Source: Chelativorans sp. J32 (GTDB lineage: Bacteria; Pseudomonadota; Alphaproteobacteria; Rhizobiales; Rhizobiaceae). Taken from it: DNA of 64,000 nucleotides. Under the pieces are notes generated by a model that worked only from the letters and a program-made list of their open reading frames with translations, searched no databases and was not told where the DNA came from. Positions 46,928 through 57,267 of this stretch are shown here, in pieces. Every line of letters begins with the position of its first letter. Within the stretch, counting starts at the first letter, position 1. Position numbers and translations under genes: made by a program. The stretch covers positions 91,548 through 155,547 of the forward strand of contig NZ_JAEQ01000008.1 in the NCBI RefSeq assembly GCF_000518985.1, read 5' to 3'.

Positions 46928-47836
46928 ATGAGAGACCCTTATGAAGTGCTCGGCGTGTCGAAAAGCGCGTCGGCCAAGGACATAAAGGCGGCTTTTCGCC
47001 GCCTCGCCAAGAAATACCATCCCGACCAGCGGCCGGATGATCCGCAGGCGAAGGAACGCTTTTCCGAAGTCAACCAGGCTTACGAGATCCTCGGCGACGA
47101 GCAGAAGCGCAAAGCCTTCGACAATGGAGAGATCGACGCCGCGGGCAAGCCTCGTTTCCAGGGATTCGAGGCGGCCGGGGGTGATCCCTTTGCCGGTTTT
47201 CAGCGCGCTGGCGGAGGCCCGGGACGCACGCATTTCGAATTTCGCAGCAGCGGTTTCGGTGGCGATGCCGGCGATATCTTCAGCGAGATCTTCGGTCAGG
47301 CTTTCCGGGGAGCGCAGGGCGCGAGCAGCGCACGGCCCGAGGGGCTGGGCGATATCAACGCCACGCTGGATGTGAGCGTGGAGGATGTCGCTTCCGAAGC
47401 CAAGGTAACCGCAATCTTCCCTGATGGACGTCGCATCGCGGTCAAGCTGCCGCGCTATGTGGAAGATGGGCAGACGATCCGGCTGAAGGGGCAGGGTGCT
47501 GAAACGCCCTTCGGCGAGCGCGGAGATGCGCTGGTGAAGCTACGGCTGCGGCCGCATCCGCTTTTCCGCGTTGAAGGCCGCGATCTCCATGTGGACCTGC
47601 CCGTCAGTCTTCGCGACGCGGTGCTGGGCGCGAAGGTAACGGTCGATACCCCCACCGGAAAGGTCGCTGTGAAGGTTCCGGCATGGTCCAGTTCGGATCG
47701 TACCCTGCGCTTGAAAGGCCGCGGCCTTCCGCTGAAAGGCGGCGGCAACGGCGACCTCTATGCTCATGTGCGCATCATGCTGCCGGCGGGCGGGGATCCC
47801 GCTCTCGAGGAGCTTTTCCGCAAGGCCGAGGTCTGA
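46928..47836 (+). CDS. DnaJ-class J-protein without zinc domain (CbpA-like)
   Basis: A 302-residue class B J-protein. The J domain (1-70) has the HPD triad in [11 protein letters not shown] Gly/Phe-rich linker follows, then the paired C-terminal substrate domains ([30 protein letters not shown]). The four CxxCxGxG repeats present in dnaJ at 4350 are absent. It should cooperate with DnaK. The order J-protein - fabI is conserved in related genomes. Confidence 0.92.
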   Translation: MRDPYEVLGVSKSASAKDIKAAFRRLAKKYHPDQRPDDPQAKERFSEVNQAYEILGDEQKRKAFDNGEIDAAGKPRFQGFEAAGGDPFAGFQRAGGGPGRTHFEFRSSGFGGDAGDIFSEIFGQAFRGAQGASSARPEGLGDINATLDVSVEDVASEAKVTAIFPDGRRIAVKLPRYVEDGQTIRLKGQGAETPFGERGDALVKLRLRPHPLFRVEGRDLHVDLPVSLRDAVLGAKVTVDTPTGKVAVKVPAWSSSDRTLRLKGRGLPLKGGGNGDLYAHVRIMLPAGGDPALEELFRKAEV

Positions 47837-47945
47837 CAACTTTTCCGAGCAAAACCCGAGGGCGGTCTTTCCCGGTTGCACGCTTGATGCGATGCTGCCG
47901 CTGTGCGATACGGCGTCCGCCGCAACTTGAGTTCGGAGAATCGAC

Positions 47946-48764
47946 ATGGCAGGTGGGAATGGCCTGATGGCCGGCAAACGGGGTCTCGTTCTCGGCGTGG
48001 CGAACAACCGCTCGATTGCCTGGGGCATTTGCAAGGCATGTGCCGCCGAGGGGGCCGAGCTTGCCCTTACTTACCAGGGTGATGCCATGAAGAAGCGAGT
48101 GGAGCCGCTTGCCGCAGAGCTTGGCGCTCTCGTGGTCGGCCATTGCGACGTCACCGATCCCGACTCGATCGACGAGGTCTTCGCGGAGGTGGAGAAGCGC
48201 TGGGGCAAACTCGATTTTCTCGTTCATGCCATCGCCTTTTCCGACAAGGACGAGCTGACTGGCCGCTATGTCGAGACCACGCGGGAGAACTTCCTGCGCA
48301 CCATGGATATATCGGTCTATTCCCTGACGGCCGTCGCCAAGCGGGCGGAGCGGCTGATGACCGATGGCGGTTCCATCATCACGCTCACTTATTACGGCGC
48401 CGAGAAGGTGATGCCGCACTACAATGTGATGGGCGTCGCCAAGGCTGCGCTCGAAGCGAGCGTCCGCTATTTGGCCGTCGATCTTGGCGACAAGAACATC
48501 CGTGTGAACGCCATTTCGGCAGGGCCGATCAAGACGCTCGCCGCGTCGGGCATCGGCGATTTCCGCTACATCCTGCGCTGGAACGAATACAACTCGCCGC
48601 TGAAGCGGGTGGTGACGATCGAGGAAGTGGGCGACACGGCGCTTTATCTGCTGTCGCATCTGTCTCGCGCGGTCACGGGGGAAGTGCTTCACGCCGATTC
48701 GGGCTACCATGTGGTCGGCATGAAAGCCGTGGATGCCCCTGATATTTCCGTGAACGGCGACTAG
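47946..48764 (+). CDS. fabI: Enoyl-[acyl-carrier-protein] reductase (NADH), FabI type
   Basis: A 272-residue SDR enzyme completing each fatty-acid elongation cycle. It has the FabI-specific cofactor loop GVANNRSIAWGI near residue 17 and HAIAFSDKDELTGRY. The catalytic Tyr and Lys are in YNVMGVAKAALEASVRYLA (Y-x6-K) near residue 158. ISAGPIKTLAASGI is the substrate loop. It lies 109 bases after the J-protein gene. Confidence 0.96.
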   Translation: MAGGNGLMAGKRGLVLGVANNRSIAWGICKACAAEGAELALTYQGDAMKKRVEPLAAELGALVVGHCDVTDPDSIDEVFAEVEKRWGKLDFLVHAIAFSDKDELTGRYVETTRENFLRTMDISVYSLTAVAKRAERLMTDGGSIITLTYYGAEKVMPHYNVMGVAKAALEASVRYLAVDLGDKNIRVNAISAGPIKTLAASGIGDFRYILRWNEYNSPLKRVVTIEEVGDTALYLLSHLSRAVTGEVLHADSGYHVVGMKAVDAPDISVNGD

Positions 48765-48815
48765 GCCATATCTCGATCCGAGGGGCGACGGCGCCCCGTT
48801 TCTGCGAGGGCAAGC

Positions 48816-49403
48816 GTGCTTCCGCTCGTGTACATCGTGCGCCATGGCGAGACCGACTGGAACGTGGAAGAGCGTCTCCAGGGGCAGGCGGATACCGACA
48901 TCAACGAGCGCGGCCGCGTTCAAGCCGATCGCAACGGCCGCCGTCTCGCCGAGCTTGTGCCCGATCCCTCCTCATTCGATTTCGTGGCGAGCCCTCTTCG
49001 TCGCACGCGCGAAACCATGGAGCGCATCCGTCTCCAGCTTGGGATGCCGCCCGCGGGCTTCCGCACCGATCCGCGCCTTATGGAGGTGCATTTCGGTTCC
49101 TGGCAGGGCTTCACCTATAGCGAGCTCGAGGAACGATCTCCGGGCTGTACCGATGAGCGCACACGCAACAAGTGGCGCTTCCTCCCGCCGGGTCCGGGCG
49201 CAGAAAATTATGAGACGATGGCCTTGCGAATTCGCTCATGGCTTGATGAGGTCGCGCGGCCAACCATCTGCGTGACCCATGGCGGGGTCATTCGCGCAAT
49301 CTTTCACTGGCTGGAAGAGATGCCCGGCGAGGACGCCGCCAGCCTGGAGGTCCCGCAGAATCGAATCCTGCGGATCCAAAACGGCAGGCTGGAATGGCTC
49401 TAG
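48816..49403 (+). CDS. Histidine phosphatase family protein
   Basis: A 195-residue phosphoglycerate-mutase-like phosphatase. The catalytic motif YIVRHGETDWNVEERLQG lies near residue 6. The other histidine is in CVTHGGVIRAIFHW near residue 150, and RTRETMERI and EVHFGSWQG complete the pocket. The family includes cobalamin phosphatase and true mutases, and the substrate is not determined here. It starts with GTG 52 bases after fabI. Confidence 0.92.
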   Translation: MLPLVYIVRHGETDWNVEERLQGQADTDINERGRVQADRNGRRLAELVPDPSSFDFVASPLRRTRETMERIRLQLGMPPAGFRTDPRLMEVHFGSWQGFTYSELEERSPGCTDERTRNKWRFLPPGPGAENYETMALRIRSWLDEVARPTICVTHGGVIRAIFHWLEEMPGEDAASLEVPQNRILRIQNGRLEWL

Positions 49404-49406
49404 CCA

Positions 49407-49655
49407 TTATTCCGGCAAGAACATGTCGGTAATCTGCCGCTCGCCTTTGTCATCGACCTGGTAGGCAATCACGACCTCAGCGCCGTCGCTGATCGCTTCC
49501 ATGTCCACTTCGGGCGGGAGCTTGTACGTGGAGCCGTCATCGAGCGTGATCGTCATCGTCTCCGGGTCCACCGACGTAATCTTGCCTTCCGCATCGGCCG
49601 CCAAAGCCGGAGTGCAAATGAGCCCGAGGACAAGAGCTGCAACCGCGATTCGCAT
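49407..49655 (-). CDS. DUF1344 family small exported protein
   Basis: An 82-residue protein with a signal peptide (MRIAVAALVLGLICTPALA) and a mature DUF1344 part (GKITSVDPETMTITLDDGST), a compact beta fold of unknown role common in Rhizobiales. I chose ATG 49655; ATG 49670 is also in frame. It converges with the phosphatase gene and diverges from aroC. Confidence 0.85.
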   Translation of the reverse strand: MRIAVAALVLGLICTPALAADAEGKITSVDPETMTITLDDGSTYKLPPEVDMEAISDGAEVVIAYQVDDKGERQITDMFLPE

Positions 49656-49810
49656 GTTTCGAAACCTCATCGATCTGATCGAGCAGGACCGCGACGTTAC
49701 AAAAGCTACAAGTCGCAAATGTGTCCAAACCGAAGCAATGCGCGGTTTGACCGCGCCGCCAAACCAAAATAGAAGCATGGCCGCCCCCTTATGGGGAAGG
49801 AATCTTTTCG

Positions 49811-50905
49811 ATGTCACACAACACATTCGGCCATCTTTTTCGCGTCACCACCTGGGGGGAGAGCCATGGCCCCGCCATCGGCTGCATCATTGATGGTTGT
49901 CCGCCCGGAATCCATTTCACGCGCGCCGAAATTCAGGCCGATCTCGACCGCCGCAGGCCGGGACAGTCCCGTTTCGTCACCCAGCGCCGTGAGCCGGATG
50001 AGGTCAAGATATTATCCGGCGTAATGGAGAAAGGCGATTCCCTGGTCACCACCGGCACGCCGATCTCTATGCTGATCGAGAATCTCGACCAGCGTTCCAA
50101 GGACTATGGCGAGATCGCCGAGCGCTACCGTCCCGGTCACGCCGACTATACCTATGACGTGAAATACGGCCTCAGGGATTACCGCGGTGGGGGCCGTTCG
50201 TCGGCGCGTGAAACCGCTGCCCGTGTGGCTGCCGGTGCGCTCGCCCGCAAGGTCGTGCCCGGCATGGTGGTGCGCGCAGCGCTGATTTCGATGGGCGAGA
50301 AGGATATCGATCGGGCGAACTGGAACTGGGACTTCGTGCACGATCCTGACAACCCCTTCTTCACACCCGATCCGCAATCCGTTCCCGTGTTTTCGGACTA
50401 TCTCGACGGCATCCGAAAGGCCGGATCTTCCGTCGGCGCGGTGGTCGAAGTCGTGGCCGAAGGCGTGCCCGCGGGGCTTGGTGCGCCCGTCTATGGCAAG
50501 CTCGATCAGGATATCTGCGCCAATCTCATGTCGATCAACGCCGTCAAGGGAGTGGAGATAGGCATAGGTTTCGAGGCCGCGCGTATTCGTGGCGAGGAGA
50601 ACGCCGATGAGATGCGGGCGGGCAATGACGGCCGGCCTCGTTTCCTGTCCAACAATGCCGGCGGGATTCTCGGCGGCATCTCGACGGGGCAGCCCATCAT
50701 TGCCCGGTTTGCCGTAAAGCCCACTTCCTCGATCCTGACACCCCGCCGCTCGGTTGATCGGCAGGGAGCGGAGGTCGAGATCGTGACGAAGGGCAGGCAC
50801 GATCCCTGTGTCGGCATCCGCGCGGTCCCGATCGGGGAAGCAATGGTCGCCTGCGCGATCGCCGACCATTATCTGAGACATCGGGGGCAAACGGGACAGG
50901 GATAG
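49811..50905 (+). CDS. aroC: Chorismate synthase
   Basis: A 364-residue FMN-dependent enzyme, the last step of the shikimate pathway. All three family signatures are present: [18 protein letters not shown] near residue 17, [20 protein letters not shown] near 120, and [20 protein letters not shown] near 275. The length is normal. Confidence 0.98.
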   Translation: MSHNTFGHLFRVTTWGESHGPAIGCIIDGCPPGIHFTRAEIQADLDRRRPGQSRFVTQRREPDEVKILSGVMEKGDSLVTTGTPISMLIENLDQRSKDYGEIAERYRPGHADYTYDVKYGLRDYRGGGRSSARETAARVAAGALARKVVPGMVVRAALISMGEKDIDRANWNWDFVHDPDNPFFTPDPQSVPVFSDYLDGIRKAGSSVGAVVEVVAEGVPAGLGAPVYGKLDQDICANLMSINAVKGVEIGIGFEAARIRGEENADEMRAGNDGRPRFLSNNAGGILGGISTGQPIIARFAVKPTSSILTPRRSVDRQGAEVEIVTKGRHDPCVGIRAVPIGEAMVACAIADHYLRHRGQTGQG

Positions 50906-51010
50906 GACTGCCGGCGCGGGAATGTTCGCGAAAGCTCTTTCCCGTCCCGCTTTAATTCCCTATTGCCCTACTGCCTTACCGAACCTATTGCGCTAATCCC
51001 GGGAGGGAAC

Positions 51011-52093
51011 ATGCCCTACGATCAGAAACAAGTCGTCGAAGCCCTCCGCGCATTCGAACGCGGCGAGATCGTGGTCGTCATGGACGATGACGGCCGCGAG
51101 AACGAAGGCGACCTGATCGTTGCCGCGGTTCATTGCACGCCGGAGAAGATGGCGTTCATCGTTCGTCATACTTCGGGCATCGTGTGCGCACCCATGCCGC
51201 GCGAGGAAGCGCGTCGGCTCAACCTTGCCCCGATGGTTGCGGAGAACGATGCTCCCCACCAGACCGCGTTCACGGTCAGCATCGATTTCAAGCATGGCAC
51301 GACGACGGGCATTTCCGCGGAAGATCGCACGCTCACCGTGCGCAATCTCGCAAACCCCAATGTCGGAGCACAGGATTTCGTGCGTCCCGGCCATATTTTC
51401 CCGCTCGTCGCGCGGGAGGGCGGGGTGCTCATGCGCTCCGGCCATACGGAAGCAGCCGTGGATCTCTGCCGCCTTGCAGGCCTGCCGCCGATCGGTGTCA
51501 TCTGCGAGCTGGTGAATGACGATGGGACCGTGATGCGCGGCCCGCAGGTCGTGAGCTTTGCTCAGAAGCACGGATTGAAGCAGGTTTCCGTCGCCGATCT
51601 CATTGCCTATCGCCAGCGGCAGGAGACGCTGGTCGAGCGCGTCGCTACGTTCCCGATCAACACGGCCGCTGGCCAAGCGATGGCCTACGCCTATACCCTG
51701 CCATGGGAGGCAATGCAGCATCTGGCCATTGTGTTGGGAGACGTTCGGGACGGGCAGGATGTTCCGGTCCGGCTTCATACGGAAGATGTCGTGGAAGACG
51801 TCTTCGGCGTCGAAAGGCGCCTACAGCATGTGCTGGAGCGCATGGAAGGACGGGGCGTGCTGGTCTATCTGCGCGCAGGTTCCGTTGGGGTGGCGCATCA
51901 GCAGAGGCGCCGTGAGGGTGAGGATCACGAAGAGGCCATCAAGCGCGAGAGCGAGTGGCGCGAGATTGGCCTGGGCGCGCAGATCCTCAAGGATCTCGGC
52001 ATCACTTCCATCCGGCTTCTGGCCTCGCGCGAACGCCATTATGTCGGCCTCGACGGCTTTGGGATCGAGATCGTATCGACCGAAATCCTCTGA
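51011..52093 (+). CDS. ribB: 3,4-dihydroxy-2-butanone 4-phosphate synthase with degenerate GTP cyclohydrolase II domain
   Basis: A 360-residue protein. The N-terminal DHBP synthase domain (about 1-205) has the metal site VVVMDDDGRENEGDLIVAA near residue 21 and [14 protein letters not shown]. The C-terminal third corresponds to RibA by position (LHTEDVVEDVFGVERRLQHV). It lacks the zinc cysteines of active GTP cyclohydrolase II, so only the butanone-phosphate step of riboflavin synthesis is expected. I chose ATG 51011, with GGGAGGG upstream. Confidence 0.93.
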   Translation: MPYDQKQVVEALRAFERGEIVVVMDDDGRENEGDLIVAAVHCTPEKMAFIVRHTSGIVCAPMPREEARRLNLAPMVAENDAPHQTAFTVSIDFKHGTTTGISAEDRTLTVRNLANPNVGAQDFVRPGHIFPLVAREGGVLMRSGHTEAAVDLCRLAGLPPIGVICELVNDDGTVMRGPQVVSFAQKHGLKQVSVADLIAYRQRQETLVERVATFPINTAAGQAMAYAYTLPWEAMQHLAIVLGDVRDGQDVPVRLHTEDVVEDVFGVERRLQHVLERMEGRGVLVYLRAGSVGVAHQQRRREGEDHEEAIKRESEWREIGLGAQILKDLGITSIRLLASRERHYVGLDGFGIEIVSTEIL

Positions 52094-52180
52094 TCGGAGC
52101 ATTTCCCGAAACAAAACGCGCACCTGTTGAGGGTGCATTCCAGGCGTGGCCAAACGCAACTCCAACCCTTATACGGGGCT

Positions 52181-53107
52181 ATGGCCACACGACTATACAC
52201 CCACCCAGTCTGCCTGGAGCATCTTGTGCCGCCTGGGCATCCCGAGCGCCCGGACAGACTCCGGGCCATTGCCAAGGTGCTCGCCCACGACGTCTTCGAT
52301 CCGCTCGATCGGGTGGAGGCGCCGCTGGCGGACGAAGGGATGCTGCTTTTAGCCCACCCGCAAACCTATATTCACAGGGTCAGGGAAGCGATTCCGGCAG
52401 AAGGTATGGAACGGATCGACGCGGACACGGTGGTAAGCCCGCGTAGCTGGGACGCTGCGCTTGCTGCAGTGGGAGCATCGGTCACGGCTGTGGACGACGT
52501 CTTCACCGGCAGAGCAGACAATGTCTTCGTCGCCACGCGCCCGCCCGGGCACCACGCGGAGAGGGACAGAGCCATGGGGTTCTGCCTGTTCAACAATGCC
52601 GCGATCGCGGCGCGTTATGCGCGGAAGGCCCACGTGGCCGAGCGGGTCGCCATCGTGGATTGGGACGTGCACCACGGCAATGGAACGCAGGATATCTTCC
52701 GGGACGATCCTTCCGTGCTCTACTGCTCGACCCATCAGATGCCGCTCTATCCCGGCACCGGCGCTTCATCCGAGACGGGGGCGGGGAATATCGTCAATGT
52801 TCCGCTGGCGCCCGGCAGCGGCAGCGACCTCTTTCGTGAGGCTCTCGAGACGGCTATTCTTCCACGCATCGATGAATTCCAGCCCGATCTCATCATTATC
52901 TCGGCCGGCTTCGATGCCCATCACCGCGATCCGCTGGCCGAGCTCAACTTCACCGAGCAGGATTTCAGCTGGGCCACGGCGAAGCTGATGGAAAGTGCTG
53001 GACGCTGGTCGTCCAATCGGGTTGTCAGCCTGCTGGAGGGCGGTTACGACCTTGAGGGGCTCGGCCTCTCGGTGGCCGCCCATGTCGGGCGCTTGATGAA
53101 AGGGTAA
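52181..53107 (+). CDS. Histone deacetylase family protein (acetoin utilisation type)
   Basis: A 308-residue zinc hydrolase. The active site includes RPPGHHAE near residue 128, [12 protein letters not shown] near 165 (zinc ligands) and [11 protein letters not shown] near 247. Bacterial members deacetylate polyamines, acetyl-CoA synthetase or unknown targets. I chose ATG 52181, preceded by ACGGGG. It lies 2 bases before xseB, so the two are co-transcribed, an arrangement shared with related genomes. Confidence 0.92.
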   Translation: MATRLYTHPVCLEHLVPPGHPERPDRLRAIAKVLAHDVFDPLDRVEAPLADEGMLLLAHPQTYIHRVREAIPAEGMERIDADTVVSPRSWDAALAAVGASVTAVDDVFTGRADNVFVATRPPGHHAERDRAMGFCLFNNAAIAARYARKAHVAERVAIVDWDVHHGNGTQDIFRDDPSVLYCSTHQMPLYPGTGASSETGAGNIVNVPLAPGSGSDLFREALETAILPRIDEFQPDLIIISAGFDAHHRDPLAELNFTEQDFSWATAKLMESAGRWSSNRVVSLLEGGYDLEGLGLSVAAHVGRLMKG

Positions 53108-53109
53108 AG

Positions 53110-53376
53110 ATGATGACCGGAAACGATACCCCGGCGAACAATGACGACATCAAGGCCATGAGCTTCGAGCAGGCGCTGGAAGCTCTTGAGAATATCGTCA
53201 ACGATCTAGAGCGGGGCGACGTTCCTCTCGAGCAATCGATCCGGATCTATGAGCGCGGCGAGGCGCTGAAGGCCCATTGCGACCGGTTGCTGAAGGCGGC
53301 TGAGGACAAGGTCGAAAAGATTCGCCTGTCCCGCGAGGGCGCGCCGGTCGGCACCGAGCCGCTCGACCCCAAGTGA
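53110..53376 (+). CDS. xseB: Exodeoxyribonuclease VII small subunit
   Basis: An 88-residue helical protein. The family core is [20 protein letters not shown] near residue 18, then [19 protein letters not shown]. It forms the multimeric sleeve around XseA. ATG 53110 and 53113 are both possible. The xseB - pirin - dxs order is a variant of the common xseB - dxs pairing. Confidence 0.94.
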   Translation: MMTGNDTPANNDDIKAMSFEQALEALENIVNDLERGDVPLEQSIRIYERGEALKAHCDRLLKAAEDKVEKIRLSREGAPVGTEPLDPK

Positions 53377-53457
53377 GGTCGGGCGCCGTTCCTCAAAAGG
53401 GGCTGTTCCGCATCCTGGAAGAGGTCTAAGCTCCGCCGGTTTCGGTGCGAGGTACCC

Positions 53458-54378
53458 ATGAGTTTCTTTCCCGGTAAGGATCCAGTCGCAGGCGACGCCT
53501 CTGCCTGCGATGCGATCGAAACACTGATCGTGCCGCGTACGGCCGATATCGGTGAGTTCCAGGTGCGCCGAGCACTTCCTTCGGCAAAGCGTCGGCTCGT
53601 CGGTCCCTTCATTTTCTTTGATCGGATGGGACCGGCCATCCTGCGCGCGGGACAGGCGGTGGATGTGCGGCCGCATCCGCATATAGGGCTTGCCACGGTC
53701 ACCTATCTTTTCGACGGTCGCATCCGTCACCGTGACTCGCTCGGCACCGAGATGGTGATCGAGCCCGGTGACCTGAACCTGATGACGGCGGGGCGCGGCA
53801 TCGTCCACTCGGAGCGCACGCCGGAGGAGATCCGCGGCGCACCTTTGTCCATATCAGGTTTGCAGACCTGGCTGGCGCTGCCCGACGGGGGAGAGGAGGT
53901 GGCCCCCGCTTTCTCCCACACGCTTGGCGAGGATCTTCCTTTGCTCGATTGGGAAGGTGTTTCAGGCCGCCTTATCATCGGCGATCTTCATGGGCTTCGC
54001 GCGCCGGTAAAAACGGCGACGGAAACCCTTTATGCCGATATCCGCCTTGCGCCCGGCGCCCGCTTCCAGATCCCCGCGACTGCGGAGGAACGGGCCATTT
54101 ATGTCCTCGAAGGCGCGGTGGAGATCGCGGGAGAGACGTTCCCGTCAGACCGCCTTCTTGTCTTCCGTCCGGGTGATGAAACCGTGGTCGAGGCGCAAAC
54201 CGGGGCACATTTTATGCTGTTTGGTGGTGCGGCGCTCGGATCGCGACGCTATATCTGGTGGAACTTCGTTTCTTCCTCTAAGGAACGCATCGAACAGGCG
54301 AAGGAGGAATGGCGTACGGGCCGCTTCGACATCGTTCCCGGTGACGAAGAGGAATTCATTCCCCTGCCGGAAAAATAA
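53458..54378 (+). CDS. Pirin family protein
   Basis: A 306-residue double-cupin protein. The N-terminal cupin carries the metal-binding His residues in [18 protein letters not shown] near residue 65 and GIVHSER near 115. The C-terminal cupin is present and intact. Pirins bind iron and some have quercetinase activity; the role here is unknown. Its TAA overlaps an ATG of the following frame (TAATG). Confidence 0.93.
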   Translation: MSFFPGKDPVAGDASACDAIETLIVPRTADIGEFQVRRALPSAKRRLVGPFIFFDRMGPAILRAGQAVDVRPHPHIGLATVTYLFDGRIRHRDSLGTEMVIEPGDLNLMTAGRGIVHSERTPEEIRGAPLSISGLQTWLALPDGGEEVAPAFSHTLGEDLPLLDWEGVSGRLIIGDLHGLRAPVKTATETLYADIRLAPGARFQIPATAEERAIYVLEGAVEIAGETFPSDRLLVFRPGDETVVEAQTGAHFMLFGGAALGSRRYIWWNFVSSSKERIEQAKEEWRTGRFDIVPGDEEEFIPLPEK

Positions 54379-54422
54379 TGCAGCGGGATTCTGCTGCGAT
54401 CACATTCAGCCAGGCAAGATCA

Positions 54423-56375
54423 ATGTCCAACACACAAGATGACGATAGGCAGGCGGGGCGGATGAAGTCGCCCCCGGAAACACCCCTGCTGGATCGTGTT
54501 CGTTTTCCCTCGGACCTCAAGCAGATCCCCGAGGAAGATCTGCCGCTGCTGGCGGAAGAGTTGCGCGCTGAGATGATCGACGCCGTCTCTCAAACCGGTG
54601 GCCACCTGGGCGCTGGCCTGGGCGTGGTCGAACTCACCGTCGCGCTGCACTATGTCTTCGATACGCCGCATGACCGGCTGATCTGGGATGTCGGCCATCA
54701 GGCCTACCCGCATAAGATCCTGACCGGCCGTCGTGACCGCATCCGAACCCTTCGCCAGGAAGGCGGGCTCTCAGGCTTCACGAAGCGCGCCGAAAGCGAA
54801 TATGATCCCTTCGGCGCCGCCCACTCGTCCACCTCGATTTCCGCTGGGCTTGGCATGGCGGTGGCACGCGATCTTTCCGGAGGGCAGCGGCATGTGATCG
54901 CCGTCATTGGCGACGGCGCGCTTTCGGCGGGCATGGCCTATGAAGCCATGAACAACGCCGGCGCGCTTGATGCCCGGCTCATCGTGATCCTCAACGATAA
55001 CGACATGTCCATCGCACCCCCGACCGGGGCGATGAGCACTTATCTGGCGCGCCTTGCCTCCGGCCGCGCCTATCAGGGAATCCGCGATGTCGGCAAGAAA
55101 CTGACGTCACATCTGGGGAAGACCGTGGACCGGGCGATTACCCGCGCGGTGGAGCATGCGCGCGGCTATGTCACGGGCGGTACGCTGTTCGAGGAGATGG
55201 GTTTCTTTCATATCGGCCCGATCGACGGTCATGACCTGGAAGCGCTGGTACCGGTGCTCCGCAATATACGCGACCATGGTACCGGCCCGGTCCTGATCCA
55301 TGTCGTTACCCAGAAGGGCAAAGGATATGCGCCGGCGGAAGCGGCGGCCGACAAATATCATGGTGTCGCCAAGTTCGACGTGATCACCGGGGCACAGGCC
55401 AAATCGCCGGCAGGCGCGCCGAGCTACACCAAGGTGTTTGCTCAGTCACTTGTCGAAGAAGCCCGCGAGGATGATCGCATTGTGGCGATCACCGCCGCCA
55501 TGCCTTCGGGCACTGGCCTTGATCTCTTTGAGAAGGAGTTTCCGAAGCGAACCTTCGATGTCGGCATTGCCGAGCAGCACGCCGTGACTTTTGCGGCAGG
55601 CCTTGCCGCGGAGGGTTACAGACCCTTTGCCGCGATCTACTCCACTTTCCTTCAACGCGCCTACGACCAGGTGGTGCACGATGTGGCGATCCAAAACCTG
55701 CCCGTTCGCTTTGCCATCGACCGCGCGGGATTCGTGGGCGCGGACGGTTCCACCCATTGCGGTGCCTTCGACGTAACCTACCTCGCAACGCTTCCCAATA
55801 TTGTCCTCATGGCGGCGGCCGACGAGGCGGAACTGAAGCACATGGTGCGCACCGCCGCCGCCTATGACGAAGGGCCAATCGCGTTCCGCTATCCGCGCGG
55901 CGAAGGTGTGGGCGTCGCCTTGCCGCAGCGTGGCGAAATGCTTGCGATCGGCAAGGGGCGCGTCATTCGCGAAGGCAGCAAGATCGCACTCCTCTCGCTT
56001 GGCACCCGCCTTGCAGACTGCCTGAAGGCTGGCGACGAGCTCGAAGCCGCCGGCCTCTCGACCACCGTTGCAGATGCACGCTTCGCCAAGCCGCTGGATG
56101 CCGATCTCATCCGCCGCCTTGCCCGCGAGCATGAGGTGCTGGTGACCGTCGAGGAAGGATCCATTGGCGGTTTCGGTGCACATGTGCTGCACTTCCTGGC
56201 GCATGAAGGGTTGCTCGACAACGGGCTGAAGGTGCGCCCGCTGGTGATGCCGGACATCTTCATGGATCAGGCGAAGCCGGAAAAGATGTATGCCGATGCA
56301 GGGCTTGATGCCGCAAGCGTCGTGCGCACCGTCTTCGCGGCACTCGGACAGGCGGAGCAGGCAGCGAGGGCCTAA
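54423..56375 (+). CDS. dxs: 1-deoxy-D-xylulose-5-phosphate synthase
   Basis: A ~650-residue thiamine-diphosphate enzyme that starts the MEP isoprenoid pathway (and feeds thiamine and B6 synthesis). It has [20 protein letters not shown] near residue 49 and the ThDP motif [20 protein letters not shown] near 160. The transketolase-like segment is near 387 ([20 protein letters not shown]). Start choice is uncertain: 54378 overlaps the pirin stop, 54423 gives MSNTQDDD, and 54462 ([13 protein letters not shown]) best matches relatives. The downstream tlyA and rRNA methylase genes are in the same orientation. Confidence 0.97.
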   Translation: MSNTQDDDRQAGRMKSPPETPLLDRVRFPSDLKQIPEEDLPLLAEELRAEMIDAVSQTGGHLGAGLGVVELTVALHYVFDTPHDRLIWDVGHQAYPHKILTGRRDRIRTLRQEGGLSGFTKRAESEYDPFGAAHSSTSISAGLGMAVARDLSGGQRHVIAVIGDGALSAGMAYEAMNNAGALDARLIVILNDNDMSIAPPTGAMSTYLARLASGRAYQGIRDVGKKLTSHLGKTVDRAITRAVEHARGYVTGGTLFEEMGFFHIGPIDGHDLEALVPVLRNIRDHGTGPVLIHVVTQKGKGYAPAEAAADKYHGVAKFDVITGAQAKSPAGAPSYTKVFAQSLVEEAREDDRIVAITAAMPSGTGLDLFEKEFPKRTFDVGIAEQHAVTFAAGLAAEGYRPFAAIYSTFLQRAYDQVVHDVAIQNLPVRFAIDRAGFVGADGSTHCGAFDVTYLATLPNIVLMAAADEAELKHMVRTAAAYDEGPIAFRYPRGEGVGVALPQRGEMLAIGKGRVIREGSKIALLSLGTRLADCLKAGDELEAAGLSTTVADARFAKPLDADLIRRLAREHEVLVTVEEGSIGGFGAHVLHFLAHEGLLDNGLKVRPLVMPDIFMDQAKPEKMYADAGLDAASVVRTVFAALGQAEQAARA

Positions 56376-56410
56376 GCGATACCACCTTCGGCGTTGCATT
56401 TTGCACTCTC

Positions 56411-56440
56411 ATCCCGGAGCGGAGCGAACCTATCCGGGAT
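56411..56440. repeat. 34-base hairpin repeat after dxs
   Basis: ATCCCGGA-14-TCCGGGAT follows dxs by 36 bases. It matches the 34-base element at 34467 in both arms and total length, with a divergent loop, so it is probably a small dispersed palindromic repeat. Confidence 0.5.
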
Positions 56441-56511
56441 GGCACGATCTCTGCCATGGCCCACAGCGATAGACCTTGCCTCGCCGCGCCGCATCCTGCA
56501 CTGAAACACCC

Positions 56512-57267
56512 ATGATGTCGCCAACCACCTCTCGTTTCCGCCTCGACCAGCTTCTGGTGGAGCGGGGTTTTTTTGAGAGCCGCGCCCGGGCTCGCGATGC
56601 GATACTGCGCGGCACGGTAAGGGTCGCGGGTGAGCTGGCGGAAAAGCCTGGTCAACCGGTCGCAGAGCATGTGGACATCGCGGTGGACGACCCGGCCCGC
56701 CGCTACGTCTCGCGTGCGGCCCTGAAGCTGATCCATGGTCTGGATGCCTTCAAGCTTGACCCCAACGGCCGTCACGCCCTCGATATTGGCGCGTCGACGG
56801 GTGGGTTCACGCAGGTGCTGCTCGAACGAGGAGCCGCTCATGTGACGGCGATCGATGTGGGCACGGGGCAAATGGATCCGAAGCTGCGCGAGGATTCTCG
56901 CGTCACCTGCCTCGAAGGTATCAACGCCCGGCATTTGACGCTTGATGCGATCGGCGGACGCAAGCCTGATTTCCTGGTTTCGGATGTCAGCTTCATATCG
57001 CTCAGACTGGCATTGCCGCCGGCGCTTGAGATGGCCGAGAAAGGTGCGCAGGGCCTTTTTCTGGTCAAGCCGCAATTCGAGGCGGGCCGTGAGGCAATCG
57101 GGAAGGGTGGGTTGTTGCGCTCGCCGGAGAAGGCGGAAGCAGTCGCGCGGGAGATCGCAGACTGGCTTCCGGGCAATCCGGGCTGGCAGACCATCGGTCT
57201 CCTTCCGTCCCCGATCGAAGGCGGTGACGGCAATCGCGAGTTCTTGCTCGTGGGGCGAAAGGTATGA
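56512..57267 (+). CDS. tlyA: TlyA family rRNA (cytidine-2'-O)-methyltransferase
   Basis: A 251-residue protein with an N-terminal S4 RNA-binding domain (RLDQLLVERGFFESRARARD, about 8-60). An FtsJ-type methyltransferase domain follows (LDIGASTGGFTQVLLERGA near residue 86, FLVSDVSFISL near 155, LFLVKPQFEAG near 185). The K-D-K-E catalytic arrangement is consistent. The family modifies 16S/23S rRNA and is sometimes annotated as a hemolysin. ATG 56512 and 56515 are adjacent options. It overlaps the next gene by ATGA. Confidence 0.93.
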   Translation: MMSPTTSRFRLDQLLVERGFFESRARARDAILRGTVRVAGELAEKPGQPVAEHVDIAVDDPARRYVSRAALKLIHGLDAFKLDPNGRHALDIGASTGGFTQVLLERGAAHVTAIDVGTGQMDPKLREDSRVTCLEGINARHLTLDAIGGRKPDFLVSDVSFISLRLALPPALEMAEKGAQGLFLVKPQFEAGREAIGKGGLLRSPEKAEAVAREIADWLPGNPGWQTIGLLPSPIEGGDGNREFLLVGRKV

